Shown: piece by piece, positions 37,401 through 47,048 of the stretch
How the letters are laid out: the number at the start of each line of letters is the position of its first letter
Numbering within the stretch: position 1 is the first letter of the stretch
Source of the DNA: Thermococcaceae archaeon
GTDB taxonomy: Archaea; Methanobacteriota_B; Thermococci; Thermococcales; Thermococcaceae
Reading direction: 5' to 3'
Length of the DNA: 64,000 nucleotides
NCBI GenBank assembly: GCA_030156945.1
Contig: JASGLT010000002.1
Location: 1 to 64,000 of the forward strand
Program-made: the position numbers and the translations under genes
The notes under the pieces: model-generated
The model's database searches: none
What the model was told of the DNA's origin: nothing
Seen by the model: the letters and a program-made list of their open reading frames with translations, nothing else

Positions 37401-39542
37401 CTTAAGCATGTCGCCATCGTTCTGGATTAGAACGCCGTGGTAGCCCTCATTCGTGACGAGGTCAAACATATGCCCACCGCTCGCCAGAATAGTCAGCATC
37501 CTGTCCCCAACGCTTATCTCGTAGGCGACCAGGTCGCCTATCCTCGTCTTGCTCGGCTGACCGAAGAAGTTCGCTATCGTCCGGGCCTTGTTCGGGCTCT
37601 CGACTATCATGAGGGCAGACCTGACGAGGTCTTTGACTTTGGCGCTTATCTTGCCCTCCATAACGAGCCTGACCTTCTCCCTGTCCTCGTCTATCTGCCT
37701 GAGAATCTCATCGAGGTCGAGCTCCTCGAAGGGAACAATCTTGAACTCCTGGAAACGCCAGCGCATCTGCCTGACGAGGCCGTTGAAGACCTTCTCGTTG
37801 TCCACTATGAGAACGCTCAGACCCTTCGTGATTCCGCCCGCGAAGAGCCTGCTCGTCCTTCCCGTTGCCTGGATGTAGGTTCTGACATCGGGTATCTCAA
37901 TGTACCACTTGCCCTCTTCCTTAACCAGGCTTATGAACGGATCCTCGGCGAGCTTTCTGAGAACCTCCTCGTCCCTGAGAACCCTCCTCAAGAACTCGAC
38001 CAGCTCGCGGAAAACGCCGAGAACGTGATTGTGGAACTCGTTCTCTATCGGGAGGCCTTCTGCAAGGGCCTCTTCAATCTTAAGGAGTTCGAACTGCGGG
38101 ATGTTTCTTATAAGCCTCCTCAGGCGGGCATGGAGTTTTTCAGCTGTCCTCCTGTCCTCGTCGCTGAGGAAGTCCATTATCTCGCTTAGCAGGCCCAGGG
38201 CACGGTATATGGTTGGCCTCTCAAGGTCTATACTAAAGCGGAACTTCGGAACGCCTGTGAAGACGGCGTAGCGTATGAGGTGCGGTAAGTCAATACCCCT
38301 GACGAGGGAGCCGTAGTAGGTGGCCGAGCCTATGAGGTAGTCCGCCTCGCCGTTCTCGAACTTCTCAAGGGCCTTCTTGTTCTTGGACGAGACGAGCTCT
38401 ATCTTAAAGCCCCTCTCGCGGAGGTAGTTGGCAAGCTCTTCAGCGTAGCCAAGACCCTGATCAATTGGGACGAATATCAGGCCGCCCTTTCCGAGCCTTG
38501 TGAGGAGCTCCTCAACGTGCTCCTTGATGTCCTTGGTGGGCTTGAGGTAGCTGTCAACGACGTTCCTAAGGGCGCTTCTTCCGCTTCCGACTTCAAAGCC
38601 CAGAAGCTCGCGGTAGAGCTTTATCCTGTCGCCCCTCGCAGAGCCCGTGGCGGAGGCGATTATCATTATTCCAATCTTGTTCTTCTGCTTGAACTTTTCT
38701 ATCTCCCTCTGAAGCTTTTCTATTTCCCTGTTGAGTCCATTCAGCTTCTCATTTCTGTCCTCGGAGTTCCCGTTTAGGTATCTTGACATCTGCTTCTTCA
38801 GCCTGATAATCTCCCAGGCCTTCTGGATTATCTCATCCGTAAAGCCGAGGAGGTAGAGGGAGCGGTCTATGTTCTTGCTCGCCTTAAGGAAAGCGTCGAC
38901 GTCGTCAACGAAGATGAAATCAAAGTGTCTGCCCTTCAGAACCTCTTCATAGTTCCTGGCCAGCCACTGGGCGCTCGTAACGAGGATGTCGTAGTCCTCG
39001 TTCTTGATCCTCTCGAGCATCTCTTCCTTTTCCTTCTTCCTGAGGTTACCGTGGTAGTAGGCGAGCCTGACGTCGGCGTTCGCCTTCTCCATGATGGCCT
39101 CTATCTTCCTGACGGTCTGGATAACCAGAGGGGTCGTCGGGACGACTATGTAGCTCTTCTTGCCCTTGAGAGCGTGCCAGACGGCCATGAAGGCACCAAA
39201 GGTGCTCTTACCCATTCCCGTCGGCGCTATGATGGAGAAGCTCCTCCCCTTGAGAAGCCTCTTTACCCAAGTCCTCTGGGCGCTCCAGAACGTAAAGCCA
39301 GTTGCCTTCTTGAAGAACTCCTCTATCTCCCTCGTCTGGTTCTCGAGCTGGTATATCCTCTCCCACTCCTTGAGAGTCCCCCTGAGTTTAAGTGCCTCCC
39401 TAACGGCAGAAACGAGCTGGAAGTAGGAGTCAGCGTGAACGGGTTCATCGAGGCATTCAAAGCAGGGGTTTTTTGCCACAAGTCGTTCATCGGAAATTTT
39501 GCCCCAGCAGTTGGGACAGCTCTCCCTATAGATGGCCTTCAT
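34407..39542 (-). CDS. rgy: Reverse gyrase with intein
   Basis: Reverse gyrase introduces positive supercoils and marks hyperthermophiles. The 1711-residue precursor has an N-terminal zinc finger (C9, C12, C27, C30), a helicase-like domain with Walker [10 protein letters not shown] at 106-114, a TOPRIM topoisomerase domain starting M-I-V-E-S-P-N-K-A, a second zinc finger C-R-D-C...C-P-R-C, and D-P-D-T-E-G-E. An intein of 489 residues interrupts the protein directly before the active-site tyrosine segment C-T-Y-H-R-T-D-S-T. The ATG at 39542 follows GGGTGGGAGA. The mature protein would be about 1222 residues. Confidence 0.96.
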   Translation of the reverse strand: MKAIYRESCPNCWGKISDERLVAKNPCFECLDEPVHADSYFQLVSAVREALKLRGTLKEWERIYQLENQTREIEEFFKKATGFTFWSAQRTWVKRLLKGRSFSIIAPTGMGKSTFGAFMAVWHALKGKKSYIVVPTTPLVIQTVRKIEAIMEKANADVRLAYYHGNLRKKEKEEMLERIKNEDYDILVTSAQWLARNYEEVLKGRHFDFIFVDDVDAFLKASKNIDRSLYLLGFTDEIIQKAWEIIRLKKQMSRYLNGNSEDRNEKLNGLNREIEKLQREIEKFKQKNKIGIMIIASATGSARGDRIKLYRELLGFEVGSGRSALRNVVDSYLKPTKDIKEHVEELLTRLGKGGLIFVPIDQGLGYAEELANYLRERGFKIELVSSKNKKALEKFENGEADYLIGSATYYGSLVRGIDLPHLIRYAVFTGVPKFRFSIDLERPTIYRALGLLSEIMDFLSDEDRRTAEKLHARLRRLIRNIPQFELLKIEEALAEGLPIENEFHNHVLGVFRELVEFLRRVLRDEEVLRKLAEDPFISLVKEEGKWYIEIPDVRTYIQATGRTSRLFAGGITKGLSVLIVDNEKVFNGLVRQMRWRFQEFKIVPFEELDLDEILRQIDEDREKVRLVMEGKISAKVKDLVRSALMIVESPNKARTIANFFGQPSKTRIGDLVAYEISVGDRMLTILASGGHMFDLVTNEGYHGVLIQNDGDMLKFIPVYDTLKRCRDCGHQFVDWEKKGVCPRCGSTNVRDALENVIAMREIAQEVDEILIATDPDTEGEKIAWDIRNVLAPYTPNIKRIEFHEVTRPAIMKAIQEARDVNENRVNAQIVRRIEDRWIGFELSQELQRVFESYNLSAGRVQTPVLGWIIERYKEFTESEVYFLGLTLENGLQVTIELGKDGKDVEAPEYVTVEDVQLEERELNPAPPYTTDAMLKDASTFLKLSAPETMRLAQDLFEAGLCVTPDTLVSLADGRIMEIKDAVEKSEENLLSVNGLKPKEAKALKFWEIDWNGPLKVIKLKNGHEVKATPDHGLLVMRDGKLGWVSAKNVREGDYVAFAYNTGHRGRDEYTLLKLLIKLGITDVMVELDEEYFSEKVAPIIRERISTSTKYKYLRRRVLPLYLLQEWGFDDYEAHVKSLYRQRAGSKPISNFKLDERFWYVFGLVLGDGTLRGSKVLISQTPLKDVKSILEDVFPFLRVFETTNQVGFSNSIIAEVFRRLGARKGKLHPLVFGLREEYINAMIAGYFDTDGTFSILNDMKGPNFRGILTSKRGDVLRMLSVYLYQIGIMNYLRRDERTGVWDLIISNRSLEKFREKIYPYLRIRRAQFDEAYSVYRASRRAFEGDLLPVAPVFRKLKFKNGTKNRILKETVIDVWNWLKRPEGEIPRDKLSKVLEYAEESPEKEFLKSLVEAGVTWVKVKGVDEELYTGKLYDFTTTTENFLSNGAVSHNCTYHRTDSTHVSNTGIEVAKEYITQELGEKYFKPRPWGEEGAHEAIRPTRPIDTGRLMQLIRDGIIQLPRNLTRNHYRLYDMIFRRFMTSQMIPAKILYEKAVINAGVGKAELEGYVEIIEDGWTRLRSPPLRELPRLEKGAKLKVVETKKWKAPKVSLYTQGDVIALMKERKIGRPSTYAKIVETLMRRGYVVETKGRKKLLPTEKGIKVYHYLVSKYRELVSEERTRELEEIMDRIEEGAEDYQKVLVELYEELKTQVHT
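35196..36662 (-). other. Reverse gyrase intein with LAGLIDADG endonuclease
   Basis: The intein begins with C-V-T-P-D-T-L-V (Cys1) after F-E-A-G-L and ends with S-H-N before C-T-Y-H-R, so all splice-junction residues (Cys1, terminal His-Asn, Cys+1) are present. Two dodecapeptide motifs of the homing endonuclease are seen: L-V-L-G-D-G-T-L and [10 protein letters not shown]. The 489 residues suggest a full, probably active element. It sits in the catalytic site of the topoisomerase, so the host needs splicing for activity. Confidence 0.93.
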
Positions 39543-39581
39543 TCTCCCACCCTCTACTTCCTTATTTTGCAGCAAAAGGTC

Positions 39582-40127
39582 TTATAAGCCTTTTTGAAAT
39601 TCCTCTTCGAGAACGTTTATTTCATGTTTGAGCCTTGTGGACAGCTCATAATCGCTAAAAACGCGTGAATACTCATCGAGAGCTTCCTTTAGGATATAGA
39701 GCACTTCTCTTCTTTTCGTGATGTGCGTAAGGGCTACGGCCCTCCTGAAGAGCTTGGCAAACTCACTGCCGCTCTCATCGGTGTTCAATGCAAAAATTAA
39801 CTCCTTTAAGGTCACGTTTAAAGCGAGTTCCGGGACCTCTGCAAGAAACTCCATAGCAGTTGCCTCGGGGTAAATCTCCGTATGCTTTTCAAAGCTCTCG
39901 AAGAAAAACCCGTTTTCGTAGGCTTCTAGGGTCGCCGCAACATGTTTGCAATCTCCACCCAGGGGGCAGGTGCATGAGTTCTTACCAGTTTCCAGGTCAA
40001 GCACCACATAGTAGGGATAAGTTCCGAGAACTTTTGAGAAGAGTCTGTTCCCGTACTTAACCACCCAGAGGACTTTTCCTGACTTGTAGTACCGCTCACC
40101 TTTCTTAATAGTTCCTTCATCTAGCAT
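39582..40127 (-). CDS. SWIM zinc-finger protein upstream of reverse gyrase
   Basis: The 181-residue protein has a SWIM motif C52-x-C54...C60-x-H62 (C-T-C-P-L-G-G-D-C-K-H), followed by about 110 residues of helices. SWIM domains bind DNA or proteins and in archaea occur near recombination factors. The start at 40127 has no ribosome site, but TTTAAAAC boxes lie 20 to 35 bases upstream, which fits a leaderless mRNA. The longer open frame upstream overlaps the opposite gene and has no family match. It lies 39 bases before rgy. Confidence 0.75.
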   Translation of the reverse strand: MLDEGTIKKGERYYKSGKVLWVVKYGNRLFSKVLGTYPYYVVLDLETGKNSCTCPLGGDCKHVAATLEAYENGFFFESFEKHTEIYPEATAMEFLAEVPELALNVTLKELIFALNTDESGSEFAKLFRRAVALTHITKRREVLYILKEALDEYSRVFSDYELSTRLKHEINVLEEEFQKGL

Positions 40128-40224
40128 GGGAGTTTTAGGGAGTTTTAAAGTTTTAAACCTTTGGGGAATCCAGGTAATCTTTTTTAGGACGAAAGAGTTA
40201 CTAATAAAGTGTGGAGGTGATGAC

Positions 40225-41889
40225 ATGAAGAGGTTCGCAGGTTTTGCGATACTTTTGGCCTTTGTGCTGGCTTTCGCGGCGCTACCCTCCAAGGCAGGAG
40301 AGTTCCCGCACTGGGTCGAGAGCTACGGCACTTCTGGATGGGTGGAGTTTTACGATGCCGTTCCCCTCGATGACGGGTTTATAGTGGTTGGGAGAAGTGC
40401 AAAGAACGTTGACTCAGGCGACGCCCTCGTAATGAAAGTTTCCGGCCAGGGGGTTGTCGAGTGGGCAAGGGTTTACGGGGGGCCTGATGACGATTTTGCC
40501 TCGGGAGTTACCATAGGGCCGAACGGCGACATAATAGTCGTTGGTGCCACAAAAAGCTTCGGAGCCGGAAACTATGACCTCTGGGTTCTCAGGTTGTATC
40601 CGGACGGGGGGATAAGGTGGCAGAAAACCTATGGAGGACCTGGGGACGACAGGGGAATGGCAGTTGGTGTGGATCCCAATGGGAAGATTATAGCCCTTGG
40701 CGGCACCACAAGCTTTGGAAACTCCCCCGGAAAGACCTCCGACCTCTGGGTACTCCGTTTAAGCGGCATGGGCGATGTGATCTGGGCCAAGGCTTACGGA
40801 AGCATTAAATGGGACTGGGGGACGGCTCTCCTGTTCGATGAGAGGGGAAACATTTACATAGGAGGTGTTTACTTCTGCTCCCCCGATGAGCCGTACTCTC
40901 TTAGGGGCAAAGGCGGGGATGGCTGGGTAATTAAGCTAAGCTCCTCAGGGGACGTCCTTTGGAACGCAGTATACGGTGGGCCAGGAAACGAGTGGATATC
41001 CGATATGGCCCTACTTCCCGAGGGTGAGCTCCTTCTCGCCGGAGCCACGAACAGCTTTGGGGCAGGTAGCTATGATTTCTGGGTGCTTAGGGTATCTGAA
41101 AGTGAAGTCAAGTGGGTCAGAACCTACGGAGGTCGAGAAAACGACTCTTCATGGAGCTTACTCCTTAGGGGCTCAACGTTAGTCATCGGAGGATATACCG
41201 AAAGCTTTGGGGAGCTCTCCCCGCCTAATGGACTCATCCTAGCTAGTTCCATCAATGATGGGGCTATAGAGTGGGTAAAAAGTTACGAAGGACCCGGGGA
41301 GGACTACATCAAAGGCCTAATCTCCAAAGGATATGGTTTAGCCGCATGGGGCACCACATCAAGTTTTGCACCGGGGGTAACGGGTGGATGGCTCCTCAAC
41401 CTTCCGCCAGACGGCAGTCTTTCCGAAGAAAACCTGAAGACTGACAAGTTTAAAGTTGCTTCACCTCGGATTACGACTTACCAGGTGGAGGTTTCAACGA
41501 GCTCCCCCAACATCAGCCCGATAACAACAGAACCCGAGGTTAGTGAGTCCGCCGCAAGCCCGATGGAGGTCTCGTTAAAGTCCCTAATCCAGTACTACGA
41601 GGGCGAACCTCCCAAGACAGCCACAAGCAAGACCTCGACAACCCGGACGAGCACAACCACCACTACCACGACGAGCACAACCACTGTGACGAAAACAACC
41701 ACGACTACAACCACAACTACTACTACAACCTCCACGACTACAAACACGGCCACCAAAACGGCGAGCAGCACACCAATCACAGCCTCTTCACCATCACCAA
41801 CCCCAGAGGGGGAGAAAGGGGGGATATGTGGGCCTGGAGTCTTCCTGCTACTTGGAGTGGGCGTCCTGGTTCTCAGGCGCAGGAAGTAA
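40225..41889 (+). CDS. Secreted beta-propeller with Thr-rich stalk and CGP-type C-terminus
   Basis: The 554-residue protein has a signal peptide (about 1-23) and seven or so propeller blades of the form Y-G-G-P-x-D-D followed by G-D-I-I-V-V-G-A-T-x-S-F-G-A-G-x-Y-D-x-W-V-L-R. A stalk of almost pure Thr/Ser follows, likely glycosylated. The C-terminus reads G-I-C-G-P-G-V-F-L-L-L-G-V-G then R-R-R-K, the CGP-CTERM sorting signal of Thermococcaceae. The ATG follows GGAGGTGATGAC. It is expected at the cell surface. Its cytosolic relative lies at 22821. Confidence 0.85.
   Translation: MKRFAGFAILLAFVLAFAALPSKAGEFPHWVESYGTSGWVEFYDAVPLDDGFIVVGRSAKNVDSGDALVMKVSGQGVVEWARVYGGPDDDFASGVTIGPNGDIIVVGATKSFGAGNYDLWVLRLYPDGGIRWQKTYGGPGDDRGMAVGVDPNGKIIALGGTTSFGNSPGKTSDLWVLRLSGMGDVIWAKAYGSIKWDWGTALLFDERGNIYIGGVYFCSPDEPYSLRGKGGDGWVIKLSSSGDVLWNAVYGGPGNEWISDMALLPEGELLLAGATNSFGAGSYDFWVLRVSESEVKWVRTYGGRENDSSWSLLLRGSTLVIGGYTESFGELSPPNGLILASSINDGAIEWVKSYEGPGEDYIKGLISKGYGLAAWGTTSSFAPGVTGGWLLNLPPDGSLSEENLKTDKFKVASPRITTYQVEVSTSSPNISPITTEPEVSESAASPMEVSLKSLIQYYEGEPPKTATSKTSTTRTSTTTTTTTSTTTVTKTTTTTTTTTTTTSTTTNTATKTASSTPITASSPSPTPEGEKGGICGPGVFLLLGVGVLVLRRRK
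41636..41770 (+). repeat. Low-complexity ACN repeat coding for poly-Thr
   Basis: A run of ACN triplets with occasional AGC and AAG encodes 30 or more threonines in the stalk of the propeller protein. Codons are varied (ACA, ACC, ACG, ACT), so the run is kept at the protein level rather than being a recent slippage tract. Confidence 0.85.
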
Positions 41890-41938
41890 ACCGCAACCTT
41901 TTTTATTTCCTGCCTTTCTATTTCACATGGTGATTGCG

Positions 41939-42172
41939 ATGGATGTTTTTGAGCTCGCTAAGAAATACCACGACGAACTTGGGATAAAGGAGCCCAGCAT
42001 GGCCACTATGGCGGCGGAGATTTTCGACGACCTCGGCCTGAAGATAGCAGGTTTTCTGCAGGAGGAAGGTTACTCCGTGGTTGGAACGAAGTTCATAGAC
42101 TACGACAAAAGCCTCGTCCTCGACATCACAAAGGGAGAAAAAAGGTTCGAGATAACGCTGAGGAAGAGCTAA
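41939..42172 (+). CDS. Small hypothetical protein
   Basis: The 77-residue protein starts at the ATG at 41939 after GGTGATTGCG. It has two helices (V-F-E-L-A-K-K-Y-H-D-E-L; M-A-A-E-I-F-D-D-L-G) and two terminal strands (Y-D-K-S-L-V-L-D-I; R-F-E-I-T-L-R). The stop codon overlaps the stop of the convergent DUF4139 gene by two bases. No family is recognised. Confidence 0.6.
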   Translation: MDVFELAKKYHDELGIKEPSMATMAAEIFDDLGLKIAGFLQEEGYSVVGTKFIDYDKSLVLDITKGEKRFEITLRKS

Positions 42173-43473
42173 TACCGGTTTTCGTATTCAAAGACTATCT
42201 CCTTCTTTTCTCCAGGCTCCACGGTGACCTTGAACTCAACGTAGCTGCGGACGTCCTTGATGGGTTCAAGGGTTGACTTTATCAGCGTTCCCCACTTGTA
42301 GTGTCTTACTATGACGGTCTTGGTCTCGTTTCCGAAGTTCTCAATGGTAACCCTTACCTTGTAGTAGGCGTAGTTATCATTGTGCCTCTCTTCCAGAACC
42401 GTAGTGGTTCCCTTCAGGTCGTAATCCCTTCCAATGCCAATCCTGAGGGTGTCGCCTTTTGCAGTGTGCTCTATCGCCCTCTCGCCTATCAAGAGGGCTC
42501 CATCGCTGGTTTCACGGTAAACCTCAACAACACCCGCCGGAAGCACTTCGTCCGTCTTGAAAGATATCGACTCATAAACCGGCCCTTCCCCATCCCTGGC
42601 CCAGCTTTCATAGAGGTACTCCCTCTCAAAAGATGCCACCATCGAGATGTAGGGATACATCATGGTGCTGGAGGGGTTGACGTCAACTACTCCGAGCTTG
42701 TATACGTAGAAAGCCTCAAGCTTCTCTGGCTCCCCCACGCTGACCTCTGAGGCCTTTTCCTGGACCATAGAGTAAAGAACCCTTGGCTGTTGGATAAGGG
42801 TGTATAGCTCAACATCGCCCGCAACGAGGAGAACCTTTGCACCTTTGAACTCCTGGCTGGTGGGGTTTTTCAGAACCATGTATCCGTAGAGCTCCGCTTC
42901 CTTCCCGATGTAGAGCTTGTATCTGCTCTCCCAGCTCATGTTGGCGACGCGGTAAGTTATGCTCACGTTGTACTTTCCAGCCGCATCGGCTTTTAAAACC
43001 GCGTAGACGCTTGATTCGCCCTCGAGGTTCTTGGCCCTAAAGTAGACAACTTCCCCCGGATTAACCAGGTAATACCCCTCGCCCTCTATGACAATCATGC
43101 CCTCCTTAAGGCCCAGGAACTTTCCAGCTATCTTTTCTCCGGTGACGAGCTTGATTTCCACCTCACTCCCAATATTGGCGCTGTACAAGTCGCCTTCGGA
43201 GCCTCTGCTAAATATTCCGAGAACGGTAACCCCTTCATCAAGGGGCCTCATTGTAACTTCCGCTATGTTGAGACCGGCGAGTTCGTTCAGGGGGATTTCG
43301 TTTATTCCCTCTTCAAGGTTGAGCTCAAGGACTTTCTCAACAACGCCTATTTTGGCCGAGTTGTACAGCACAACCGTGGTGTCGGCTTTGTCAGCCTTCC
43401 CCTCCCTAAAGGAAAAGGCAGCAAAGAGCAAAACTACAACAACTCCAGCCGCAAGAATGCCCCTTCTCTTCAC
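42169..43473 (-). CDS. DUF4139-type membrane-anchored protein
   Basis: The 434-residue protein has an N-terminal membrane span (I-L-A-A-G-V-V-V-V-L-L-F-A-A) and then an extended beta-rich extracellular part. The V-A-N-M-S-W-E-S-R-Y-K-L-Y segment near 200 and the V-T-V-E-P-G-E-K-K-E-I end match DUF4139 proteins. The start is taken as GTG at 43473, following GAGGTGAAAAAG; no ATG fits. The role is unknown, probably cell-surface. Confidence 0.75.
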   Translation of the reverse strand: MKRRGILAAGVVVVLLFAAFSFREGKADKADTTVVLYNSAKIGVVEKVLELNLEEGINEIPLNELAGLNIAEVTMRPLDEGVTVLGIFSRGSEGDLYSANIGSEVEIKLVTGEKIAGKFLGLKEGMIVIEGEGYYLVNPGEVVYFRAKNLEGESSVYAVLKADAAGKYNVSITYRVANMSWESRYKLYIGKEAELYGYMVLKNPTSQEFKGAKVLLVAGDVELYTLIQQPRVLYSMVQEKASEVSVGEPEKLEAFYVYKLGVVDVNPSSTMMYPYISMVASFEREYLYESWARDGEGPVYESISFKTDEVLPAGVVEVYRETSDGALLIGERAIEHTAKGDTLRIGIGRDYDLKGTTTVLEERHNDNYAYYKVRVTIENFGNETKTVIVRHYKWGTLIKSTLEPIKDVRSYVEFKVTVEPGEKKEIVFEYENRY

Positions 43474-43618
43474 CTTTTTCACCTCAAGAAGTATTGGCGG
43501 GAAACTATTTATACCCCCACCATTGCTTCGAACACGACTGAAACGAAAAGTTTGCAAATGGAAACCCTTTTAACCCTCCCCGGGGATTCAGAAGTGTCAA
43601 GCTGATGGGGTGATTGAT

Positions 43619-44317
43619 ATGGACAGGATTGCAAAGGCTAGGGAAATAATTGAGAAGGCCAAGGCTGAGAACAGGCCGCTGGTTGGGCCGGAGGCCAAGG
43701 AGATACTCAAGCTCTATGGAGTCCCGGTTCCGGACTTTAAAGTGGCCACAAACGAGGAAGAAGCTGTGAAGTTCGCTCGTGAAATCGGCTACCCGGTCGT
43801 TATGAAGATCGTTTCTCCGCAGATCATCCACAAGAGCGACGCCGGCGGTGTCAAGGTGAACATCAAGAACGATGAGGAGGCCAGACAAGCCTTCAGGCAG
43901 ATAATGGAGAACGCGAAGAACTACAAGCCCGACGCCGACCTCTGGGGCGTTATAGTCTACAAGATGCTCCCGCTCGGAAAGGAGGTCATCGTCGGCATGA
44001 TTCGCGACCCCCAGTTCGGACCGGCCATCATGTTCGGTCTGGGTGGAATCTTCGTTGAGATTCTCAAGGATGTCAGCTTCCGCGTTGCTCCGATAACAAA
44101 GGAGGAAGCTCTTGACATGATCAAAGAGATCAAGGCCTACCCGATCCTTGCCGGCGCCCGTGGCGAGAAACCGGTGGACATCGAGGCCCTCGCAGATATC
44201 ATCGTCAAGGTCGGCGAGCTCTCACTTGAGCTTCCGGAGATCAAGGAGCTTGACATCAACCCGATATTCGCCTACGAGGACGGCGCCGTTGCAGTTGACG
44301 CGAGGATGCTCCTTTGA
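43619..44317 (+). CDS. acdB: ADP-forming acetyl-CoA synthetase, beta subunit
   Basis: The 232-residue ATP-grasp protein is the small subunit of archaeal acyl-CoA synthetase (ADP-forming), which makes ATP from acyl-CoA in peptide and sugar fermentation. The N-terminal L-V-G-P-E-A-K-E-I-L-K-L-Y-G-V-P-V-P, G-Y-P-V-V-M-K-I-V-S-P-Q-I-x-H-K-S-D-A-G-G-V and D-I-N-P-I-F segments are typical. The ATG at 43619 follows GGGGTGAT. The alpha subunit is not in this window. Confidence 0.92.
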   Translation: MDRIAKAREIIEKAKAENRPLVGPEAKEILKLYGVPVPDFKVATNEEEAVKFAREIGYPVVMKIVSPQIIHKSDAGGVKVNIKNDEEARQAFRQIMENAKNYKPDADLWGVIVYKMLPLGKEVIVGMIRDPQFGPAIMFGLGGIFVEILKDVSFRVAPITKEEALDMIKEIKAYPILAGARGEKPVDIEALADIIVKVGELSLELPEIKELDINPIFAYEDGAVAVDARMLL

Positions 44318-44334
44318 AGCATCTTTCCATCCTT

Positions 44335-44991
44335 TTAAAGAAAACTCTCGAACAGGAGATCTTCTTTTCTTCCCCCTGCCTTCTTGAAAGCCTTTTCACA
44401 CCAGCTCACTTTTCCGACATCCGACGGCTCGTGAGCGTCGCTCGCAAAGGTTAGCCTTATGCCACGCCTCACGCATTCTCTTATGAACTCCAATTCGGGT
44501 ACTCCATACCTTGAGCTTATCTCGAAGGCTTTTCCGGTGGCTTCAGCCAGTTCGAGGACTTCTCTAAGGCTTTCTTCCGAAGGAAAGCCGACGTAGGGAA
44601 AGTTAGCCCCAAAGTGCCCTATTATATCGACATTCTCATCCAAAAGCGCGAGTTTGACAAGCTCTATATACTCCTCCGGAGTTTGAACCCACTCGTGAAC
44701 GCTCGCTATCACGTAGTCGAGCTTTTTGGCCATGAAGTCCGGAACGTCAACGCCATTGAAGGTTATGTTTCCCTCAACCCCGGCAAGAACAACGATTTCG
44801 GAATCCTCCGCCCACCTCTCTATCTCCTTGATGTAACGGTTGAAGGTTTTCACGGCGAGGTAATGGCTGTGGTCTGTTATCCCGAGCAGTTTGAGGCCCA
44901 GGTTCTCGGCGGCGGCTATATTATCTGCCGGTGACCCTATTCCGTCCGAATAAGTCGTGTGGGTATGCGCATCGTGGGGGAACTCCAGCAT
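44335..44991 (-). CDS. PHP-domain phosphoesterase
   Basis: The 218-residue protein has the PHP metal-binding motifs: D-A-H-T-H-T-T-Y-S-D at 7-16, G-I-T-D-H-S near 38-43, the glutamate in A-G-V-E-G-N, H-E-W near 99 and the final S-D-A-H near 187. PHP proteins hydrolyse phosphate esters such as histidinol phosphate, or act in polymerases. It is convergent with acdB. Substrate unknown. Confidence 0.87.
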   Translation of the reverse strand: MLEFPHDAHTHTTYSDGIGSPADNIAAAENLGLKLLGITDHSHYLAVKTFNRYIKEIERWAEDSEIVVLAGVEGNITFNGVDVPDFMAKKLDYVIASVHEWVQTPEEYIELVKLALLDENVDIIGHFGANFPYVGFPSEESLREVLELAEATGKAFEISSRYGVPELEFIRECVRRGIRLTFASDAHEPSDVGKVSWCEKAFKKAGGRKEDLLFESFL

Positions 44992-45110
44992 GTCCTCAAC
45001 TAACCCCTTCGGTTAAAAAAGCTTCTGGACAGAATATCCAGCTCAAGGGACCTTGCTCTTTGACAAAGCTTTAAATAGGGGGAGGTTTGAAGATTCTCAG
45101 GGTGGTTGCC

Positions 45111-45542
45111 ATGATAGAGCGCTCAAAGGTTAGAGTTCTCATAGCAAAGCCCGGGCTGGACGGTCACGACAGGGGGGCCAAGGTTATCGCAAGGGCCCTT
45201 CGTGATGCTGGTTTTGAGGTAATTTACACGGGCATCAGACAGACACCTGAGCAGATAGTCGAGAGCGTAATTCAGGAGGATGTGGATGTTCTGGGGATAA
45301 GCATCCTCTCGGGAGCCCACATGGTTCTGATACCGAAGATACTCAAGCTCCTTGAGGAGAAGGGTATAAAGCCCAACGAGGACATCCTGGTGCTTGCGGG
45401 AGGCATAATACCCCCTGACGATGCTGAACAGCTTGAAAAGATGGGCGTCGCCAAAGTATTCGGCCCGGGAAGCCCGATAAGCGAGATTATAAAGTTCATA
45501 GATGATAACGTCCCAAAACTGAAGAAGTTCAGAAAGGAGTGA
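45111..45542 (+). CDS. Methylmalonyl-CoA mutase, B12-binding small subunit
   Basis: The 143-residue protein is the cobalamin-binding subunit of a split methylmalonyl-CoA mutase. The base-off motif D-G-H-D-R-G is at 17-22, and G-I-S-I-L-S-G-A-H near 65 and L-A-G-G-I-I-P near 95 complete the Rossmann-like B12 fold. The ATG at 45111 follows GGTGG. It heads a cassette with MeaB and epimerase; the large catalytic subunit must lie elsewhere. Confidence 0.92.
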   Translation: MIERSKVRVLIAKPGLDGHDRGAKVIARALRDAGFEVIYTGIRQTPEQIVESVIQEDVDVLGISILSGAHMVLIPKILKLLEEKGIKPNEDILVLAGGIIPPDDAEQLEKMGVAKVFGPGSPISEIIKFIDDNVPKLKKFRKE

Positions 45543-45589
45543 GCAACCTTTATAATCCAGGAGTCGGATAATTTATCCGAGTGATGGGA

Positions 45590-46549
45590 ATGATAGACGA
45601 GCTTATCGACAGAATGCTGAAGGGGGACAAAAGGGCAGCGGCCAGGCTGATAACCCTAGTCGAGAACGATGAGGAGAAAGCCCGGGAAATTGTCAAGAAG
45701 ATACACCCTCATACGGGAAACGCGTACATCGTGGGAATAACCGGCCCTCCAGGTGCCGGGAAGTCTACGCTCCTGGACAAGCTCATCAGGGTTGCCAGAG
45801 AAGAGGGCAAGGTTGTCGGGGTTATAGCAATAGACCCAACTTCACCATTCACGGGCGGTGCTCTCCTCGGGGACAGGATACGGATGCAGAGGCATTCAAC
45901 TGATCCAGGTGTTTTCATAAGGAGCATGGCCACGAGGGGCTCCCTGGGCGGTCTTGCCAAAGCAACGAACGACGCAATAAAAGTCCTTGACGCCTACGGC
46001 TGTGACGTGATCTTCGTTGAGACCGTTGGCGTGGGGCAGATCGAGGTCGACATAGTCAAAACTGCCGATACTGTTGTCCTCGTCACCATTCCGGGGCTGG
46101 GGGATGACATCCAGGCCATAAAAGCAGGTTTGATGGAAATAGCCGACGTTTTTGTTATCAACAAGGCCGACAGGGAAGGAGCAGATGCCACATACTTCGA
46201 GCTCAACCTGATGCTCGACCTCGAAAAGGAGCGCTGGGAGAAGCGCGGCTGGAGACCTCCCATAGTGGAGACGGTGGCAACTACAATGAAGGGCATGAGG
46301 GAACTTTGGGATGCGATAAACGAGCACAGGAAGTTTTTGGAAGAAAGCGGCGAACTCGATAAAAAAAGAAGGTTCCGGGCTGAGGAGGAGGTTAAGACCA
46401 TAGTTTCAGACAGGGTGGCGAGGATTGTTGGGAAAATGCTGAGTGACGAGGAGGTTTCTTCGCTGATAGATAAAATCGTCGAGCGTGAAATCGATCCTTA
46501 TTCCGCGGCAGATGAAATTCTTGAAAAAGCCCTGGGGGTGAAGGCATGA
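45590..46549 (+). CDS. meaB: MeaB/ArgK-family GTPase, mutase chaperone
   Basis: The 319-residue G3E GTPase protects and loads methylmalonyl-CoA mutase with cobalamin. Walker A is G-P-P-G-A-G-K-S-T, the E-T-V-G-V-G-Q motif follows, and N-K-A-D gives guanine specificity. The ATG at 45590 is preferred, with in-frame starts at 45584 and 45581; a TTTATAAT box lies near 45550. It overlaps the epimerase gene by ATGA. Confidence 0.9.
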   Translation: MIDELIDRMLKGDKRAAARLITLVENDEEKAREIVKKIHPHTGNAYIVGITGPPGAGKSTLLDKLIRVAREEGKVVGVIAIDPTSPFTGGALLGDRIRMQRHSTDPGVFIRSMATRGSLGGLAKATNDAIKVLDAYGCDVIFVETVGVGQIEVDIVKTADTVVLVTIPGLGDDIQAIKAGLMEIADVFVINKADREGADATYFELNLMLDLEKERWEKRGWRPPIVETVATTMKGMRELWDAINEHRKFLEESGELDKKRRFRAEEEVKTIVSDRVARIVGKMLSDEEVSSLIDKIVEREIDPYSAADEILEKALGVKA

Positions 46550-46944
46550 TAAAGAAGATAGACCACGTTGGGATAGCGGTTAAGAGCCTCGAAGAGGCTA
46601 TAAAGGTCTGGGAAGGCCTGGGACTGAAGGTTGAAGAAATCGAGGAAGTGCCCGACCAGAAGGTTAGAACTGCCATAATCCACGTTGGAGAGAGTAGGAT
46701 TGAGTTGCTCGAGCCCACCGCAGAGGACTCTCCTATATCCAAGTTCCTTGAGAAGCGCGGAGAGGGAATACACCACATAGCACTCGGCGTTGACGACATC
46801 GAAGAGCACCTCGAAAAGCTCAAGGAGGGGGGCTATCGCCTCATCGATGAAAAGCCGAGGATTGGGGCCGGCGGTGCCAAGATTGCCTTCGTGCATCCGA
46901 AGTCCGTTACGGGGGTTCTTCTTGAGCTTTGTGAGAGGAAATGA
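46546..46944 (+). CDS. mce: Methylmalonyl-CoA epimerase
   Basis: The 132-residue glyoxalase-fold protein interconverts (R)- and (S)-methylmalonyl-CoA. Metal ligands are seen in I-D-H-V-G-I-A-V at the start, the I-E-L-L-E-P strand, H-H-I-A-L-G-V-D near 75, and L-L-E-L-C at the end. It is translationally coupled to meaB. Confidence 0.92.
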   Translation: MIKKIDHVGIAVKSLEEAIKVWEGLGLKVEEIEEVPDQKVRTAIIHVGESRIELLEPTAEDSPISKFLEKRGEGIHHIALGVDDIEEHLEKLKEGGYRLIDEKPRIGAGGAKIAFVHPKSVTGVLLELCERK

Positions 46945-47048
46945 ATTTTACCCGGCATTTTTCTTTAATGTTTGTTACTACCCTCTGGAGGTGTGGAGAG
47001 GTAAAGTTATATATTCCATTGTGGATATTCCGACGTTAGGTGTGAGGG

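Noticed and set aside
40126-40224. Upstream extension of the secreted propeller protein
   Set aside because: It would bury the signal peptide and the GGAGGTGA site that precedes the ATG at 40225.
41595-41780. Valine-rich open frame on the minus strand
   Set aside because: It is the complement of the ACN repeat coding for threonines; low complexity only.
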